A model generated the notes under the pieces. The model was not told the DNA's origin. It saw only the letters and a list, made by a program, of their open reading frames with translations, and searched no databases. From assembly GCA_007922225.1 (NCBI GenBank), contig ML679960.1:8410844-8474843 (forward strand): a DNA stretch of 64,000 nt. Reading direction: 5' to 3'. Source of the stretch: Emydura subglobosa. Its lineage: Eukaryota > Chordata > Testudines > Chelidae. The stretch's first letter is position 1. The number at the start of each line of letters is the position of its first letter. Positions 1 through 13,381 of the stretch are shown here, one piece after another. The translations under genes were made by a program, and so were the position numbers.

Positions 1-235
1 CCGCACAAATTTGCATATTTCAAAATCCTTAAATTATTAATATTCCAATTTATAACTTTAATTGTATATCAATTTTGTTGTTTAACAATGTTGCTGTTTC
101 TCCCCCCCATTAGAGTGCAGTATGAACCACACCCACTGGCATAGCCCACCCATCACATATTCCCCACATTGCTGGGCATTCCCTCCCCCCCAAAACATAT
201 CTGCACATATACCTGCAGCCCCACATACACACTAA

Positions 236-430
236 AGGCCTAGTCTACTACTGTGTCTTCAGTGCACAGCGCTGATGGGAACCACGTCCCCTTTGAAGCA
301 GCGCTCCGCCACTTGAGGGGGTGGTTTTACTGCGTCGACTTCTGGATCGACTGAGCAGGTTTTCACTGACCGCTCAGTCGATCCAGATAGGTCAATCTGA
401 CAGCGGCAACTTTGCCGCCATCAGTGTAGA
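236..430. mobile_element. hAT-like MITE remnant with palindromic core
   Basis: The left end reads ggcctagtctac and the right end reads agtgtagacaa, resembling the inverted ends of the other MITEs in this window. In the middle, ctggatcgactgagc at 342-356 is perfectly inverted at 372-386 around a 15-bp loop. No coding capacity is seen. The hAT assignment rests on the resemblance of the ends; target duplications were not resolved. Confidence 0.6.
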
Positions 431-2280
431 CAACAGTTGAACACAGTCCCCACACAACACTATTGCACTAGTTCCCAAACAAACACTGCTCCCCACTAAT
501 ATCTCCCCCGCCCATATCAGCTGCAGTACAGGACAATACTACCACATTCCCACTCACTCACTTTACCCTCATTCTTGCACTGGTGAACTTACTCCTTTGG
601 AACACAGGCTACTGAACCTACCTCACCGCACTGATTTCTCGCCTTCAGTCCTATTTAAATATGCTGCAACTCTGTCTGAGAAAAATGGTAAGCACTGCTA
701 TAGTCATCATTCAGTTTAACAAATGAAGGACTGTTGAGTTTTTACTGAGAAAAATAATTTTAGGTGATATGAGATATACCAAACAACAGAGGTTAATTGA
801 ACACAACTGTTAACTTTTGAAAGTTCCAGATTAGGCCTGAGACCTGATACCAGGTGATTTCCACCTGGTTTGAAAATTTTGTTGACCCTGAATAACAGTA
901 AGGTGAGCTATGAGGCTGCTGCTGTCAAGTCCCTCACCCCCTCCTCCTATCCAGACTATGATGGATTGAAGGCCTTTGTACAGGCACCTTAATCTTTAAT
1001 AGGATGCTACACAGATGGTGCTACAACCATGGTGGTTGCTGGGATCCAATGTATTTGGAGTGGCAGCCCTAATGGGCTGGAGAGGGACAGGAAAGGGAAG
1101 GCAGATGAGCTGTCTCAACAGGTCTTATATTTCATCTTTCTAAATTACCACAACAGCAATGAAACACAGAAAAGAATGGTTATGGTCTTTGATCATGTTT
1201 ACACTAACAAATGGAACAGGATTTTGGGTAATCATTCCACGTGAAAAAGTGCAGTCCTTAAGCTGAGTTAAGACTGCATGAATTCACGATCTATTTACTG
1301 GGCTGTGAACGTTTGCTCTTGTATGCTACGCTCTTGCTCAGTATCTTCCCTGATGGTTCATATTTCCATGAACTAGCATGCAATACTTAAGAGCATGTCA
1401 ACACATAAATTCCCTTGGTACAAGTACAAACCCACATAAGCCTGCTCCCACTGCAAATGAGACCTGAAGGGACCATTGACATAACTGCAATTGTGTTGCT
1501 GGGTAATTTGAGACTGATGCAATTGGCTGTATGAGTGCACTGTTGTCTGTCCTAGTCTTTTTTTTCTGTATGCCTAAGATCTGTATGCTGAAAATCATTG
1601 GCAAGTAAGGGACTTATCTTCTAATTTTATGATTATTNNNNNNNNNNCATTTTTCTGAACATCATTACCTGAAATAGTGTCATAGCCCATCTTAAGTCAG
1701 ATGACATGGTTGTGTTTCATGATAGTAAGGGGGTTTAGAAAATACAGATATGGATAATGAAGGCTACATTCCAATAGTATACAATCAAATAGAAAACAAA
1801 GATTTGTTCTCTCCATGGTGACTACATATATAGAGAGAGACTCAAGAAGGCTCAGTAGCCTGAGCCAAGGAACTCAGATGTGAAATGGCTGGTAAAATGT
1901 CTAACATCTCTGGAAGCCACTCTAATGGATTTAAGAGAGTATGATATATGAAGAAATCTTATGCAGTATGTTATTGTACCATGCTCTTTTTTATTTAGAA
2001 ATGATAAAATACAAACAAATATCTGGCTGGAGCAGACAACAGAATTTGCAAATATCTTACAACTGGTGTTTTGCTTTATGTTACCAATGCATGGGAGCAC
2101 TTCAAAAGTGTGTATTATGAGCTACCCACACATATCTCATAGTATGTGCTGAAATATTTTTTGTTGTTTTTAAGTGGGAGAGCCATTGCAGAAAAAGAAT
2201 ATGAAAAATCTGATGTGATCTATTCATGATAAACAGTTTCACATATACTGTTTCAAAAATAGATCCCAGTTGAACAATGA
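431..2280. other. Intronic sequence, no recognised feature apart from the N gap
   Basis: A+T-rich sequence without a recognisable gene, RNA or repeat. Short open frames here lack any domain signal. Confidence 0.5.
1638..1647. other. Assembly gap of 10 N
   Basis: Ten consecutive N characters mark a contig join or masked bases of unknown true length. The flanks show no obvious shared sequence. Confidence 0.99.
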
Positions 2281-2456
2281 ACTTAAGCATGTGCTTAATT
2301 GAGAGAATGTGACTAATCCCACTCCTGTTCAACAAAGCACATACACACACATGCTTGACTGTAATGACACCAGCACATTTTTATGCAGTTTGTTGACTAG
2401 AATGGCATTAGCCATGTGCTTACAGTTAAGCACCTGCTTAAATGTTTTTCTGAATC
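2281..2456. repeat. Imperfect palindromic repeat (CTTAAGCATGTGCTTAA type)
   Basis: The left arm starts acttaagcatgtgcttaa and the right arm contains ttaagcacctgcttaaatg, with gactaatcccactcctg between. The same kind of palindrome recurs at 46201-46265. It looks like an old interspersed element seen in amniote genomes; family unknown to me. Confidence 0.5.
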
Positions 2457-5400
2457 CGGTTTTTCTGAATGGCCTTTGCATAATCTTCTAGTTATATTTT
2501 ACAAGCCCAATCTGTACATTACAGAACCAAATTTCTCCCCATTAGTTCAATAACAAAAGTTGTATAGTTTAGTCTCAGCACTCACATTGATGGGATCTTC
2601 ATTAAGCTTCTCTTTGCTTTTTCCCCTGCTGTTATGTGCTCAATAAATCAATCCTAACTGCCAGGAAGCAAATGACTTTTTCAAATACAGAGGTCAATAT
2701 GAGAGTCAAGAAGCCTAGGAAGTGGTTAAAAAAAACCCAACCCATATAAACAAAAAACTAATGAGATCATTACCTCTAATTAAAGCTTCTCTTCTAGGTA
2801 TCTTTGGTTTTCTAACGGCCTGGGCTTTTTCCTCCAGCCTAAATCTCTATTAGTTTTATTGCAAATAGAAACATTTCAGAATGTAAGGTTTTTGTGTTTT
2901 GGGGGTTTTTTGTAGCCAGGGAAGTGTATCTGGTTTAACTACATTTTGTCCAAAGTTCTAATTTATTCATCTGATACTTATATTATTTCCTTCTTCTTGA
3001 TCACTCTGTAGCTAACACCCTTTGAGATTTTTATCTAAGTCAATAGGTCCACCTGTAACTGCTCTTATGTATGTTCTCTGCAATTACACAATAACAGTCT
3101 AAGAGCTCAATTATGGTTGCTAAAAGCTGGAATCGCACAGAGAACGAGACACAGAGTTCCAACAGTGCTGCCTGAAGGCATAATGCCTTTAATGTGCATA
3201 AAGCCTCTGTACAGCAGAGGAAAGCACAATGGGGAGCAACAAATCATGGAGAACCTCAGTGCTCCGTCCAGCTCAGCTCTTCTGCATCAAATGACAGATA
3301 GGACCATGGGCTCCGGAATCTGACTAGCATTGTTGTCAGTGCTAATCACACATATATGCCGTGTGCACCCAGTCACATATAATGGAATTATGGCTGCCTT
3401 ACAACCTGCCCTTGAAGAAGCACATTTGGGGAAGGGGATGTAAGACGGAGTCCCTCCATTCTCATTCCGTCAACCACTCTACCACCTTCATGGTGCAGCT
3501 ATAATTTCACCTTACATTTTTTCTCATTTTTAATATCAATTTTTCCCCTGCACAGTAAAAGAAAATATGGCTTCTTAAATTAGAATCCTTGTGTGATCTA
3601 TGATTTTTGTTACTTGTTTGGCACAGGGCTTAATCTGTTGTTTTGTTCATTGTTGTTGCCCTTCATTCATCTACAGACTCAGGCTCAGATTTATCCAACT
3701 TTCTTTTCTCCAATTTTTCCTTTGCAGTGCTTATCTTGGCTGCCTAGGAACATTGCTGCTGATTTTCTCACTTTCTTCTGCTGAGTTGTCTTCCATGCTC
3801 GCTCTCAATAATTTAAACGATGTGCTTCCATTGGGAAAAGGCAACTGATATCCCAATTTTCCATAGGTAAAATCAGGTTCTTTCATCTAAGTTTTTCATG
3901 AGGTCTGACATCCTATAATTGGATAGTTTAGGAAAGTCAACTGTGTAAAATGTAACCCTCTCTCATTTGATATTGTTGTGCTATATACCAGTATGTCTAT
4001 ATGTTTAATTGCACATAAGTTGCATTCTATGTATAGTGGCCTGTGTATTCAGACATCATGGCCTTCTAGCTCCCTCTGCTCCATATCAGATGTAGGGAGC
4101 TCAATCATCCAAGGAGGCACCAGGTCCAGCGGCCTTACCTACACCCTTCTGCTAGTCTATAAGAGCAGCAGAGGAGTGTACATGGAACAGAATTTGGAAA
4201 GCTTCAGACCCCTGAAGCCCTTTCCTCAAAGCAGCAAGCATTAGCTACAGCCAAGGCTACATGGGTGTAAAAAGGTCAGAATCTGTTTACTCCCTGCACC
4301 CTCAGGAGTTGTTGGATGGGAGTGACAGGGAGGTCTGGGGAAGAGACAAAGACTTAGCTCCACTCCACCCACTAAAACACAGCAGTCATGGCTAATATAG
4401 GCCAGCAGCAAACAACTATCAAAAGAAAAAGAGGGAAGGAATTATGACTCATTGGATTGTCTCTGAGGCACAGTGTTTCCTGGGGCTGCTTCTGGGGCAA
4501 TGCAATTTATGTACCACTGCTTATCAGATCTGAGCATAGAGGCACATTGTAGACTTTGTGTGAAAAATATCGGCCATGCTTAATATGCTCATTGCAATTA
4601 GCAAGACCAACTATACAATGAAAAGGTATTACTCCACAGTGTACCTGAACACCATCATGGAATTATATTGTTGCATATTTATTTTAACAACAACCTTTAT
4701 GAAATATTCAATTCTTAATGTTTTCAATTTATGTTCCATATTCCCCAAAAGTCTTAGTGACAGGGAAAAAACAGACTATACAAAATCATAACTATAGTAC
4801 AAATAACTTTTATGTTGGTTGATGGTTAATGGACTTCAGGAATTCTCACACAGCTGGGGGGAATGCTGATATCTTCAGGGAATTTATGTACTGCTCAAAA
4901 GCAGCCTGCTAGCTATTTTGCTTATTATACTTTTTATATTCAAAAACAAACAAGGGCAAATCATCCCTTGAGAATCTTACAATGTAGAATGGATGGAGAG
5001 ATCCAGCATATGACAATTTGTTTTTGTTTTTTTTTTTAAAGCAAAGAATGTCAAATCTGAACATGTGAATTAATCCACTATCGGCTTTTGTGCACTCTGC
5101 CAGACTCTGTCAGTTGTGCACTCTGTCAGTTTCCCAATAGTAGCTCATGATATTTGTCATCACATGATTATATCTACAGAAAGATACCAGCATATTATGG
5201 AGATATTGGTAATGATTCCGCAGTTATAATTGTGTTGAGATTTGAATTTAAAGCAAGAAAAAAGCCCTCAGTTCCTCACTTTAATCAGGGCTCTATTTCT
5301 GTCCTCTAGAATTTCAGTTGTGTGTGGGTTTTTTGTTTGTTTTAAATTCTATGTCTAACCCACAGAGTTACAACAATAGCCTTGAAAACATGAACTAAAA

Positions 5401-6185
5401 ATAACCAATTATGTGATGTTTTCCTATGTTTGCAGAGAGCCTGAAACAATAACTCTAAAAAGATGTGACCAGTCCCATTCTTCACATAGACTTCAGGATT
5501 CCACATCCCTGAAACTTCATATTTTTCTAAGATGCTATGGAATTTAGCATTTGTATTTTAGAATTTGTATTTTACTGCAAACTGATGCCTGACATTTAAA
5601 TTTCTTTCTACCTGCTCCACCAGGACCTGGCTGCACCTACCTCTTGTTCTCCAGTTTCCTCACAAGGGGAAGTTCATTGGATTACTGTACACATGCCCTA
5701 CATTGAATCACACTACAGGCAACTGAGGAGTCCAGATTGGATCAGAAGTGTAGGCTGGAGAACAAAGCAGAACCTGAAGCTTGGGCGATTGGGGAGATGA
5801 GCTGCTGAAGCTGATGACAGTTCTCCTGCGCCCCTTTTCTAGCACACACAAGAAGAAGCAGCTCTGAGTGAAGCCACCTACACAACTTTGTGGGAGTCAA
5901 GACAGAGAGAATAAAGTTGGGCCACCTGGAGGGCAAAGAGAAACACCCACCCTAGAACATAATTATTGGTGAATTTTACATCAGTGAGTATTTTCACAAC
6001 AAGCCATTGCTGTGGGCACTTGTGTAGGGGTGTGTGAGGCAGATAAAGGAACTTAGCAATAGATCTATTAACACTGCTATGGAAAGTTGGATGGTTGCTG
6101 TGGGTTTGGTCCCATTGTGCAGTGTCATATATAGAACCCAGGCTTTAATGATTGAATTCAGGCTCCATATCTGGCCCGACAATCC
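2457..6185. other. Intronic sequence, no recognised gene
   Basis: Only low-complexity tracts stand out, including a T-rich run around 5020-5038. The stretch 4040-4330 is richer in G+C and could be an old repeat, but I could not classify it. Confidence 0.5.
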
Positions 6186-6335
6186 TAGAGTATGTCTACA
6201 CAGCAATTAGACACCTGTGACACAGCCCGAACTTGAATATCTACACTGCAATTAAACAGTCTCTTAGCTTGAGCCCGAGTCAGCTGGTATGGACCAACCA
6301 TGGGTTTCTAATTGCAATGTAGACATACCCTTAGA
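6186..6335. mobile_element. hAT-like MITE (TATGTCTACAC ends)
   Basis: The element begins gagtatgtctacacagcaat and ends tgcaatgtagacataccctt, so its ends are inverted copies. An internal cagcccgaacttgaat / gagcccgagtcagctgg segment matches a short transposon I know as very common in turtle genomes. It is non-autonomous, with no reading frame. Confidence 0.75.
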
Positions 6336-7325
6336 GGACAAGTGGTTTCTTCATGTTTTTAAAAACAAAATATTTATTAACTTTTGTCTGGAAAATATTT
6401 CAAAACCTCTCATTTTGAAATTTTGCCTTGTTTTCCCAATATAGTTCATACAGCACACAACAGTCCCTCACAAATGCCAAACTTCACACATGCATACATA
6501 CTCTGATAGCACAAAAAAATTCCCTTAGTCTAGTTACCATTCTGAGAAACAAAAAAATTTGTCAGTGGAACTGCTCATGGCCTTCAGCTATTTAAACAAA
6601 CAAACAAATCTAAAAATATGTGCTTTTATTCTCAGCTCATATTTTGTTTTTGTTGAAATGACCTCCCCAGATCTATCCTGAACCCCCAGCTGTGCTCTGT
6701 AAGTATCTCCCTTGGTGAGCCAGGGAGGCTGAGTGTGTCCTGAATGTGAATTCTGGGGGAAAGGATGAGGCTATGTGAGTGGGAATATGGGGTAGGCAGC
6801 AAAAAAAGGACTTGAGGGATTGATCAGGGCTATGGGATAATGAGGGAGGGTTTTGAAACCTGCCTACCATGCAGGTTTCCATCAGATACCCACCTGGTTT
6901 CCTGTCAGCTTGCCTGCCCAGCTACTCAGCAGCCAACATGCTGGACTCTCTCAGAGTTGAGGACCCCACAGCTCCCAGGGTTCACAGCTTTGGGGCAGCC
7001 CCGGAAGGCAGACTGACTTCTGACTGGCTCTATTCCCTTTCTCTAAGAACTTTGAATGTTTTGGTTTATGTTCCAAATCAGAATAAAACCAAATGTAGAA
7101 ATATCAAAATCCTTAGAGAAATGGAATCATCTTTCTCCACCCAGCTATTATTTTCACCCATCAAAGCACTCCCCTCATTTTCAGGGCTATGCATAGTAAC
7201 CATCAATCTATAGATATCACAGAAATCCTAATCTGTTTTTATTACAAATTTTTACATCCCTGTGTTTTGTCCACAGAACTCGATAATTTCATTGAAACCA
7301 ACATAGGGAAAAAATCAATATTATA
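6336..7325. other. Intronic sequence, no recognised gene
   Basis: Contains a (caaa)n-like tract near 6594-6608. The 114-codon open frame starting at 6869 has no domain signal and no splice context. Confidence 0.5.
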
Positions 7326-7329
7326 AAAG

Positions 7330-8345
7330 TTACAGAATCAAAGTGGCACACATTAAATGGCTTAAAACGGCTGATAAATCTCCAAATGTAATCAGGAGGG
7401 TATTTCTACTGGGTTCCTCTAGGGATAATTCTTGGCCCTATGCTATTTATCACTTTTACCAATGACATGGAAGGAAACATATAATCTGTACTGACAAAGT
7501 TTGCAGATGACAAAAAGATTGTAGGTGTGGTAAATAATGAAGGAGACTGGTCACTAATCAAATTGATCTGGAACAATTAGCAAGCTGGGTTCAAGCAAAC
7601 AACATATATTTCAACACAGCCAAATGTGACATCATGCATCTAGGAACAAAAGCCATATTTACAGGATGGGTAACTCTATCCTGGGAAGCAGTGAACTGAA
7701 AAAGACTTGAAGGTCCTGGCGGACAATTACCTGAACTTGAGCTCCCAGTATGATTCTGTGGCCAAAAGGGCTAATGCAATTCTTGGATGTATAAACAGGG
7801 GAATATTAAGATGGAGTATCTGACCCTGGTGTGACTGCTGCTAGAATACCATGTCCAGTTTTGGTGTCCACAATTGAAGAAGGATGTTTAAAAATTGGAA
7901 GAGGATTCAGAGAAGAGCCAGGGGAATAATTAAAGTTTGGAAAACATGCCTTATATAGTGAAAGAACCAAGGAGTTAAACAATTTATCTTATAAAAGAGA
8001 AGGTTAAAGTATGATTTAACCACAGTCTACAAGTAGCCACCTGGCATAGATAACTGTGGTAACAGAGGGTTCTTCAGTCTAATAGACAAATATATAACAA
8101 GATCTAATGGCTGGAAATGAAAGTTAGACAAATTCATACTCAGTGAGCATAATTAACCATTGAAACTGTTTAACAAGGGTTGTTGTGGATTCCCCATTAC
8201 TGGAAATTTTCAAATCAAGATTGGTTATTTTTCTAAAATATATGCTCTAGTTCAAACAAGAATTAATTCAGGAAAGTCCTATAACCTGTGTTATTCAGAT
8301 GGTCAGTCTAGATGACCACAATGGTAACTTCTGGCCTTAATCTAG
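7330..8345 (+). mobile_element. CR1 LINE fragment, degenerate reverse transcriptase and 3' end
   Basis: The plus strand shows CR1 reverse transcriptase in broken frames. A GLILGPMLF-like stretch near 7425-7450 is followed by the catalytic-region motif KFADD (tttgcagatgac, 7499-7510) and GVVN. Downstream come the usual CR1 C-terminal region and 3' UTR, ending with gatgaccacaatggtaactt and ctggccttaatct near 8310-8345. It is 5' truncated and has several stops and frameshifts, so it is dead. CR1 is the dominant LINE of turtles, birds and crocodilians. Confidence 0.9.
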
Positions 8346-8440
8346 TAAAACCTTCAGGGGTGGAATCCTGGTTCTGTTCAAGTCAATGAACATTTTGCTA
8401 TTGATTTAAAGGGGTTCAAGATTTCACCCCTGAGGACTAG
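8346..8440. repeat. Imperfect palindrome next to the CR1 3' end
   Basis: ttcaggggtggaat at 8353-8366 is inverted as atttcacccctga at 8421-8433, around a centre containing tcaagtcaatgaac. It belongs to the same loose class as the palindromes near 27.9 kb and 50.95 kb. Confidence 0.45.
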
Positions 8441-9196
8441 TCCTGGGTTCAATAAAGCATTAAGCACATAGGGCACTAATGTCTCCCTTTAAGATATATC
8501 TGGGTGCCCTAGTGGATAAATGGAAAGAGACAGATACATCCAAAAATAACAACAAAGAGACAAATAGGTAGAAAAAGACAGCTCACACAAGTCAGTACTA
8601 ATTCACATCAGTCATTGTATGCATTCAGTGTTCATTCCCTACTGCAAAATACATTTGTCTATTAAGCTGTCACTACTAGCTTTCCTGAGAAGAGAATTAT
8701 CATCTTCATTTGTTTCACAAATTTTTAAAAAGTATGATAATTTACAAATTTCAAGGATCATTCCAGGAACTTACTGTAAATATGTAGAATTTATGTACAG
8801 AAATGATACATGTCAATCTGAAAAATATTCAAGATAAACAATTAAGTACCCATCTGTGGTTTTCAGTTTATGATGGCAGCTATAGTCTAATCCAAAGATA
8901 TGCATCCAGGGACAGTAGGTAATCCTCTAGCCCAATAATTATGGATGAATAGTATTCCCTCATCATATGAAATACCTTTAGGTTTAATATATGAGGACAC
9001 ATGCACCCTTTACTATTATCTCATGTTTGACTTTGTCCTGTTTGAGTCGTCTGGGGGGACCAAACTCAAAACCTCTTGATGTAAAAGCATAAGCCTCTAC
9101 TCCAGGAGCTAAAAAATAACCAGCTATCTTAGCATGGAAAGAAGTAGGAGAGTCATAAACCTCTCTATGTGGTCTAGTCACTAGAAGGGTGACACT
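8441..9196. other. Intronic sequence, no recognised gene
   Basis: A+T-rich sequence with no repeat or gene I can name. Confidence 0.5.
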
Positions 9197-9462
9197 AAGG
9201 GTAAGTCTACACTTAAAACACTACAGCAGTGCAGCTGCGCTGATGCAGCTGTAGTGCTTTAATGAAGAGGCACTACACAAATGGGAGACAGCTGTCCTGT
9301 TGGTGTAGTTAATCCACCTCCCCAAGAGGCTCTCCCACTGACACAGTGCTCTGTAAACGGGGCGTTAGGTTGGTATAATTATGTTGCCCAGAGGGTAGAT
9401 TTTTCACATCCCTGAATGACATAGTTATGCTGACATAGGTCTGCAGGGTAGACCCGACCTAA
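9197..9462. mobile_element. hAT-like MITE
   Basis: Starts agggtaagtctacact and ends gcagggtagacccgacct, giving degraded inverted ends. Inside, ctacagcagtgcagctgcg and gatgcagctgtag form an inner hairpin, and gttggtgtagttaatccacctcc matches the GTTAATCCACCTCC core of a MITE I know as common in turtles. The elements at 37275 and 59877 are related. No reading frame. Confidence 0.75.
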
Positions 9463-9494
9463 ATCATGCTACATTACTGTGGATTATAGAAGAC

Positions 9495-9595
9495 TGTGTA
9501 GTAAATGGTGTGGCTCTGTGTATTAGAGACCTAAGTTCTATCCCCAACTCTGTCTGACCTTGTGCCAATTATCTTATGTGAAATGGATGAATGAT
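9495..9595 (+). repeat. Probable MIR/CORE-SINE fragment
   Basis: The order tggtgtggctctgtg, tagagacctaagttctat, ccaactctgtctgacctt follows the tRNA-derived head and core of MIR-type SINEs. Diverged and truncated. Confidence 0.4.
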
Positions 9596-12500
9596 AGTTT
9601 TCTCTCCTCCCCAGGACAGACTGCTGTCGGGGTTAAACTGCTATTTCTTTACTTGGATATTTTAAAAGCAATCTATTAACTAGTAATCTGGTTCCCTTGG
9701 CTTCCCATGTTATCGAACCTCAATATCACAATTTTGCCCAATTCCAAAGCATCTTACCTGTTCGTCTCTCTCACTCTATTTTTTCCCCCCTGAAGTGGCA
9801 GACTCCCCGACATGTTAACATCTTAATTGTATTCTAGAGCTTCATCAGGTTTGAATATTCCTAATTCTGACATTTTAAAGTGATCAGACTTCAAGTACAA
9901 CAGTCTGTCTTACCAACTTTGTTCCATTTGCTGTATAAGCTGGAATTTGTCTCACCCTATGAATCTTTATACTTTGTTAGACTGTTCAGTAAGTAAGCTG
10001 TTAAACAGCTACAAAGGCAAGAAGCAAATGCTCAATGATGTATTTTTGTTTTCCTTTTCAAAACAGAAGCAAAGGAGAATTATTCATTTTGGAGATGTGA
10101 TAGAAGAGAGGATCTTGGAAAAGTTGAAATGCTTAGACCTACTAAAAATCACAATTTTTTTCCATATCAGGTTTCCTTGTTAATGTGATGAGTCAAAAAG
10201 GATAAAATGACAAGTTGCATAATTATTACGTATCTGTCTATTCCTGCCAACTTGAGCTCATCAAAAGCTGTCTGAGTAACAAAAATGTACTCTAGTTCAT
10301 TCACTTTTAATAAATTGAACTAGTTACTACTGAGAGAGACAAAATGGGTGATGCAATATTTTTTTCACCAATACAAGTTCGTCCAATAAAAGATATGACC
10401 TCACCTACCTTGCTTCTCTCAGACCCTGAGACCAACACTCCCAACAGCTACACCACCACTAGTTCACCACTACTTATCATTAAAACTTTGGTTGCTTTAG
10501 AAGGGAAGTGGAATGTAACATGGGAAAAAGGCTTGGCATACTATATATTAAGATCAAACACAATCATACTGTAATGTATGCCTAATGTAATCATATGTTT
10601 GCTCTAAAATGTTACCAAAAGTCTGATTGAAATAATATGTCATTTTAACTTTGGAAAGTGAATTTACAATTACTGTATACCTCAAATTTCATGCCAATAC
10701 AAAGTAAATATGCTTTATTTTCTGAAAAAGAAAACTGTTTAGGAGAGCTCAGAAAAGAACATAGAAAGAAATAGTCTACTAACTCTTTCTCAGAGAGAGT
10801 TTTGGAAATTAATTATTTGTAATAACATTCAGAAAATGTATCTAAAAATAAGTCTGTAATAATTACTTTAAAAAAGGCCTATAACATGCTCTTGTTCTAA
10901 ATAAAAGCTATTTTTTATTTCTGAAGATACCAACAACTAGTGAAGTTATGAAACAAACATTAATTTTTTTCAATCAGAAATACTGTAAGGTATTGAAAAA
11001 TATCATCAAGGCCTTGATCCCATACATATGCACATGCTTAACTTGATGCATTCAAGTGTATTTAGTAATTGAATTTTCGCATCTATTTTACAGAGGTTTT
11101 GTTGCTTTTGTAAACTTTTTGGATTGATTATGAATAGCTATCTGTGTTTATTAAATATTCAAGTTATGTTGATTAGTTGTCAACTGTCACTGGTGACATT
11201 CTGTCGTTTCTGTGCCTTGTTTGAATATCTGTAACTAAAATAACAAAGAGGAGTGCATTAATAAGTTACTGGGGCTTTCAAGCTTTCAGAGAGAGGGAAT
11301 ATTTTATGGAAAGCTAACTAATGCATTTAAGAATTTATTAAATCTTTTCCTTTCTGGCCACAAGAGACTTACACAAGGTGATCCTAGAAAAAAAATAGGT
11401 TAACATAAGATTTGTTGGCTGGCTGCAGAGTTTAGCTTTAGTTGGGTATTGTCATATTCCCACAAAGTAATTGTGCATGCATCTACAGTCCTGACCACAA
11501 AAAGTGCAGTCATATCTTTGCCTGGTTCATTTAAGTAACTCTGGTGCCACGTTTCTAGCAAGGTTTTTGGACAACCTTGTCCCTGTGCTGTGTCAAGAAA
11601 TGTCCCATCCCATATGAAATATAGCCCTTCCATTGTGAATACACCAGCTTGGAATGCACTTTACAGCAACACTTATGTTAGCAAACCTGAGCACTGACAT
11701 GTCCGGGGAAAATGAACATAAGTGAAGATGAACACAGATGAAGAGAATACATTCTCAAATTTGCGATAATGTTCTCAGGTTTTAATTTTGCAGTATTTAG
11801 CCATCTCGTCTAAAAAGAAAACAAAACATTTTAAAAACTTAGGATTTCACTTTTGCTGGAAGAGTTACACTAAATTTGCAATGCACCAAAAGTCTTTATA
11901 AAGTGCACAGGCTGAGTGGGAGTGATTTGTGATGTAGGTTTATTTGAAGGGGAAAACACATTTTACTTGTTTTTACAGCTCACGTCTGTACCACAGTATT
12001 TATTTTAAGAAATAATTACAAAGGGGAAAACAGATTTTCACTATTCATAAACCCACCCATATTCCTTTACCATACACAGTACTGTACCTTATGTAAATGA
12101 AATGATCTCAATAAATCAGTCTGTAATGAGTGAGATTTAGACATCATATGGCCACTAGAATAGCTCAATGAGAAGATAACTTTCACCCATTAGTTTCCAA
12201 ACTCCCATACTAGCTCAATATTAATTAAAAACATTTAAAAGCTTAATATCACTCACAGATACTGCTCTCATGCATTTTCAATGTAAAGCTATTTCAGTAG
12301 TCTGGATAACTGCTGTAGCTAAAAATCACCTACTGCGTGAGCAAGCCTGATAGAAATGGAGACTAGCGAGAGAAGGCAACTGGAAAATTCAGATAAACTG
12401 AGTTTTCTGTGGATGGGTCTTTCTGGATGAATCTTTAAAAAACAAACAAACAAAATGTGGGTGTTCTCTGCTCTGTGTGGACAATAAAGACCCTGTAACA

Positions 12501-13380
12501 TTCTTCTTAACAGTATAGTTCTATCCTGCTGTCCTTAGCCAAACATACCTTCCTTTCTTTGTTGTACTGCAGACTTTGCACTGCACATCTGTACGGATGC
12601 TGCCCAAAAGGTGACAGCACTTAAGAAATATTATATATACTAACTATAGCATGTGAAATGTTTTAGGATCCTCTGGGAAAGGCTCTATTTATATATAAAG
12701 ATATTATTAAATTAAAAATATAATGACCAATGAAATGGTCAAAAAGAGCCACTGTTTATGTGACCTTTGGTTATCAGAAACTTTTTTTTTTTTCAAGACA
12801 GTAATATTTTTCTGGTGGTTTCAGATAAATGAGTAGTTAATGGATGCCTGACCATCCATTTCAGAGGACTCAGCAGGATTTCAGTGCTGAGCCTACACTG
12901 AGGTGCTTTAAGTAAGGTTTCAAAACCTTGCAATACGGGATATCACCCAATACGTATGTCTAGAGACAATATGCTCAGATACCACAGTGATCAGCAATGT
13001 AGGACTGTCCTGACAAATTAGAAGAAATAGATTTAGATAGAAGCAAGTCAGGTGAATGTTTTCTTTATCAGAGGAACCAACCATCCAACCCTGAAGTAGT
13101 CACTCAAGGATCCCAATATTATCATATTGACCAGAGTCAATATCTAATATAAAATTATATGAAATAAGTTTGCCCAGGCTGAAGACAACTGCATACACCC
13201 AAAAGTGCATTGCCCCATGTACATTTTAGGCTGTGACTATCGAAGACCAAACCTAAAACAGGGCTAATTCAGTGCTAAGGGAACATATTCTCCACTCGCT
13301 TACATCTTGCGTTAAAGTGGATATAGAACACTACCATTATGATTTGGCAGCAGTAGGTTATGACTCTGCATGGGTAGGAA
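9596..13380. other. Intronic sequence, no recognised gene
   Basis: A+T-rich, with a T run at 12781-12794 and no classifiable repeat. A minus-strand open frame at 11400-11633 (77 codons) has no domain signal and is unassigned. Confidence 0.5.
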
Positions 13381-13381
13381 C

